This document shows positions 63,701 through 64,000 of a stretch of DNA of 64,000 nucleotides, one piece after another. The DNA comes from Sphingobacterium griseoflavum (GTDB lineage Bacteria > Bacteroidota > Bacteroidia > Sphingobacteriales > Sphingobacteriaceae), in contig NZ_BNAF01000002.1 in the NCBI RefSeq assembly GCF_014653155.1, positions 124,001 through 188,000 of the forward strand, read 5' to 3'. Within the stretch, counting starts at the first letter, position 1; each line of letters starts with the position of its first letter. The notes below the pieces were generated by a model. That model was given only the letters and a program-made list of their open reading frames with translations. It did not search any database and was not told the origin of the DNA. The position numbers and the translations under genes were made by a program.

Positions 63701-64000
63701 TAATCAAGTCAATGTGGTCTTCCTCTAAAACTGTCTCACGTTCTAATATTATTTCGTTACGATCGATAGAAACCACCTCACCTGTATCCTCATCCACGAA
63801 GTCTTCGATCCACTTCTTCAATACCCTAGCTGCCAAACGACGGCCGACATATTTTTTAAGACCCGACTTACTAACTTTTACTTCGTCAGCTAGATCGAAC
63901 AATTCCAAGATATCTTTATCCGAATCATATCCAATCGCACGTAATAACGTCGTAACCGGGAATTTCTTTTTACGGTCGATATAAGCATACATGACGTTGT
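60750..64000 (-). CDS. rpoB: RNA polymerase beta subunit, 5' end outside the window
   Basis: The C-terminal 1080 or so residues of RpoB. The frame is open to the right edge, and the first in-window Met (63992) is internal. The rifampicin region reads [13 protein letters not shown] then [11 protein letters not shown], with the wild-type Gln, Asp, His and Ser at the usual resistance positions, so no rifampicin-resistance change is visible. The active-site region [17 protein letters not shown] and the C-terminal [10 protein letters not shown] are present. rpoC follows downstream. Confidence 0.98.
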   Translation of the reverse strand, partial: NVMYAYIDRKKKFPVTTLLRAIGYDSDKDILELFDLADEVKVSKSGLKKYVGRRLAARVLKKWIEDFVDEDTGEVVSIDRNEIILERETVLEEDHIDLIIDAGVKSIILAKEDASNNADYSIIYNTLQKDTSNSEKEAVEHIYRQLRNAEPPDEETARGIIDRLFFSDKRYDLGDVGRYRINRKLKLGTADDIKVLTREDIIAIVKYLINLINSKAEVDDIDHLSNRRVRTVGEQLYAQFGVGLSRMARTIRERMNIRDNEVFTPTDLINARTLSSVINSFFGTNQLSQFMDQTNPLAEITHKRRLSALGPGGLSRERAGFEVRDVHYTHYGRLCTIETPEGPNIGLISSLAVHAKINNLGFIETPYRKVADGKVVVDEPVVYLSAEDEDDKTIAQANAQYDDKGNFLDPKVKARYEGDFPIIEPERLDYMDVAPNQITSIAASLIPFLEHDDANRALMGSNMQRQAVPLLRPSAPIVGTGLEARVASDSRTLINAEGNGVVEYVDANEIKIRYERTEDDRLVSFDDDVKTYRLTKFKKTNQNTCINLKPIVIKGQKVSKGEVLCEGYATENGELALGRNLKVAFMPWQGYNFEDAIVISERVVSQDLFTSLHIEEFELEVRDTKRGEEELTADIPNVSEEATKDLDENGIIRIGAEVNGGDILIGKITPKGESDPSPEEKLLRAIFGDKAGDVKDASLKASPSLKGVVIDTKLFSRAKKMSKEVERKALDKLEVAHDKAAKTLKERLVEKLFTIVNGKTSQGVYNVYKELLVPKGAKFTQKILTDLDYTHINPTGWTTDDDKNELIKLSLHFYNIKINEELGAFKREKFAISVGDELPSGIVQMAKVYVAKKRKLKVGDKMAGRHGNKGIVARIVRDEDMPFLADGTPVDIVLNPLGVPSRMNLGQIYETVLGWAGQKLGMKFATPIFDGAEMGEVEEWISKAELPASGRTYLYNGLTGDRFDQPTTVGVIYMLKLGHMVDDKMHARSIGPYSLITQQPLGGKAQFGGQRFGEMEVWALEAFGASNILQEILTVKSDDVVGRAKTYEAIVKGNNLPTPSVPESFNVLVHELRGLGLDITLD

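Noticed and set aside
1..64000. CRISPR array, insertion sequence, prophage or toxin-antitoxin pair
   Set aside because: No regularly spaced repeats, transposase, integrase or phage genes are visible. The gene content is housekeeping throughout.

Overview
The window looks like core chromosome from a Bacteroidota bacterium, most likely the Sphingobacteriaceae (Sphingobacterium/Pedobacter-like). The evidence is a carboxypeptidase-regulatory-like TonB-dependent receptor, a type IX secretion (T9SS) C-terminal sorting domain, the long three-domain IspG, a DUF1080 lipoprotein, a bifunctional RibBA, an ATP synthase cluster without atpD and atpC, a sphingolipid-type fatty acid 2-hydroxylase and promoters of the TTTG / TAnnTTTG type. 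I see no insertion sequence, prophage, CRISPR array or rRNA. There is one tRNA (Met, CAT anticodon).

Layout. 1-4.8 kb: the end of a pentapeptide-repeat gene, ribBA, an LptF/LptG-type permease, a START-like protein, tRNA-Met and a small beta-barrel protein. 4.8-8.5 kb: a compact minus-strand run made of a histidine kinase, a response regulator, a TPR protein, hemE, hemJ and the beta-barrel gene. 8.6-14.9 kb: a HAD nucleotidase, a DUF1080 lipoprotein, a TonB-dependent receptor, clpS, a FabH-family synthase and a fatty acid hydroxylase. 15-21.8 kb: four overlapping or abutting minus-strand genes, namely a PorV/PorQ-like barrel, a ComEA-like helix-hairpin-helix fused to an outer-membrane barrel, ComEC and RecQ. 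This is the most interesting region and may be a DNA-uptake module. 22-27.9 kb: the ATP synthase operon atpZ-(membrane protein)-atpB-E-F-H-A-G, with a terminator-like hairpin pair between atpE and atpF and a perfect palindrome upstream of atpB. 28-36.9 kb: a Pif1-like helicase, a cupin, parE, purU, a 590-residue unknown protein and an rRNA-methyltransferase-like protein. 37-44.3 kb: MlaE/MlaF-type ABC genes, a LiaF-like membrane protein, ispG, a miniature T9SS-sorted protein and kup. 44.4-53.2 kb: an amino acid permease, an AcpH-like protein, tyrS, a small secreted protein, ftsK, lolA and a LacI-type regulator. 53.2-56.3 kb: hexuronate catabolism (uxuA, an SDR reductase and a kdgK-like kinase) beside the LacI regulator. 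56.4-64 kb: rpoC and most of rpoB, which runs off the right edge.

Working together: the PorV-like / HhH-barrel / ComEC / RecQ genes could bring DNA across the outer and inner membranes and process it. The hexuronate genes would convert fructuronate to mannonate, then to 2-keto-3-deoxygluconate and its phosphate. hemE and hemJ are two steps of heme synthesis, co-directional with a two-component system. Most assignments rest on motifs I can read in the translations. No database search was run.
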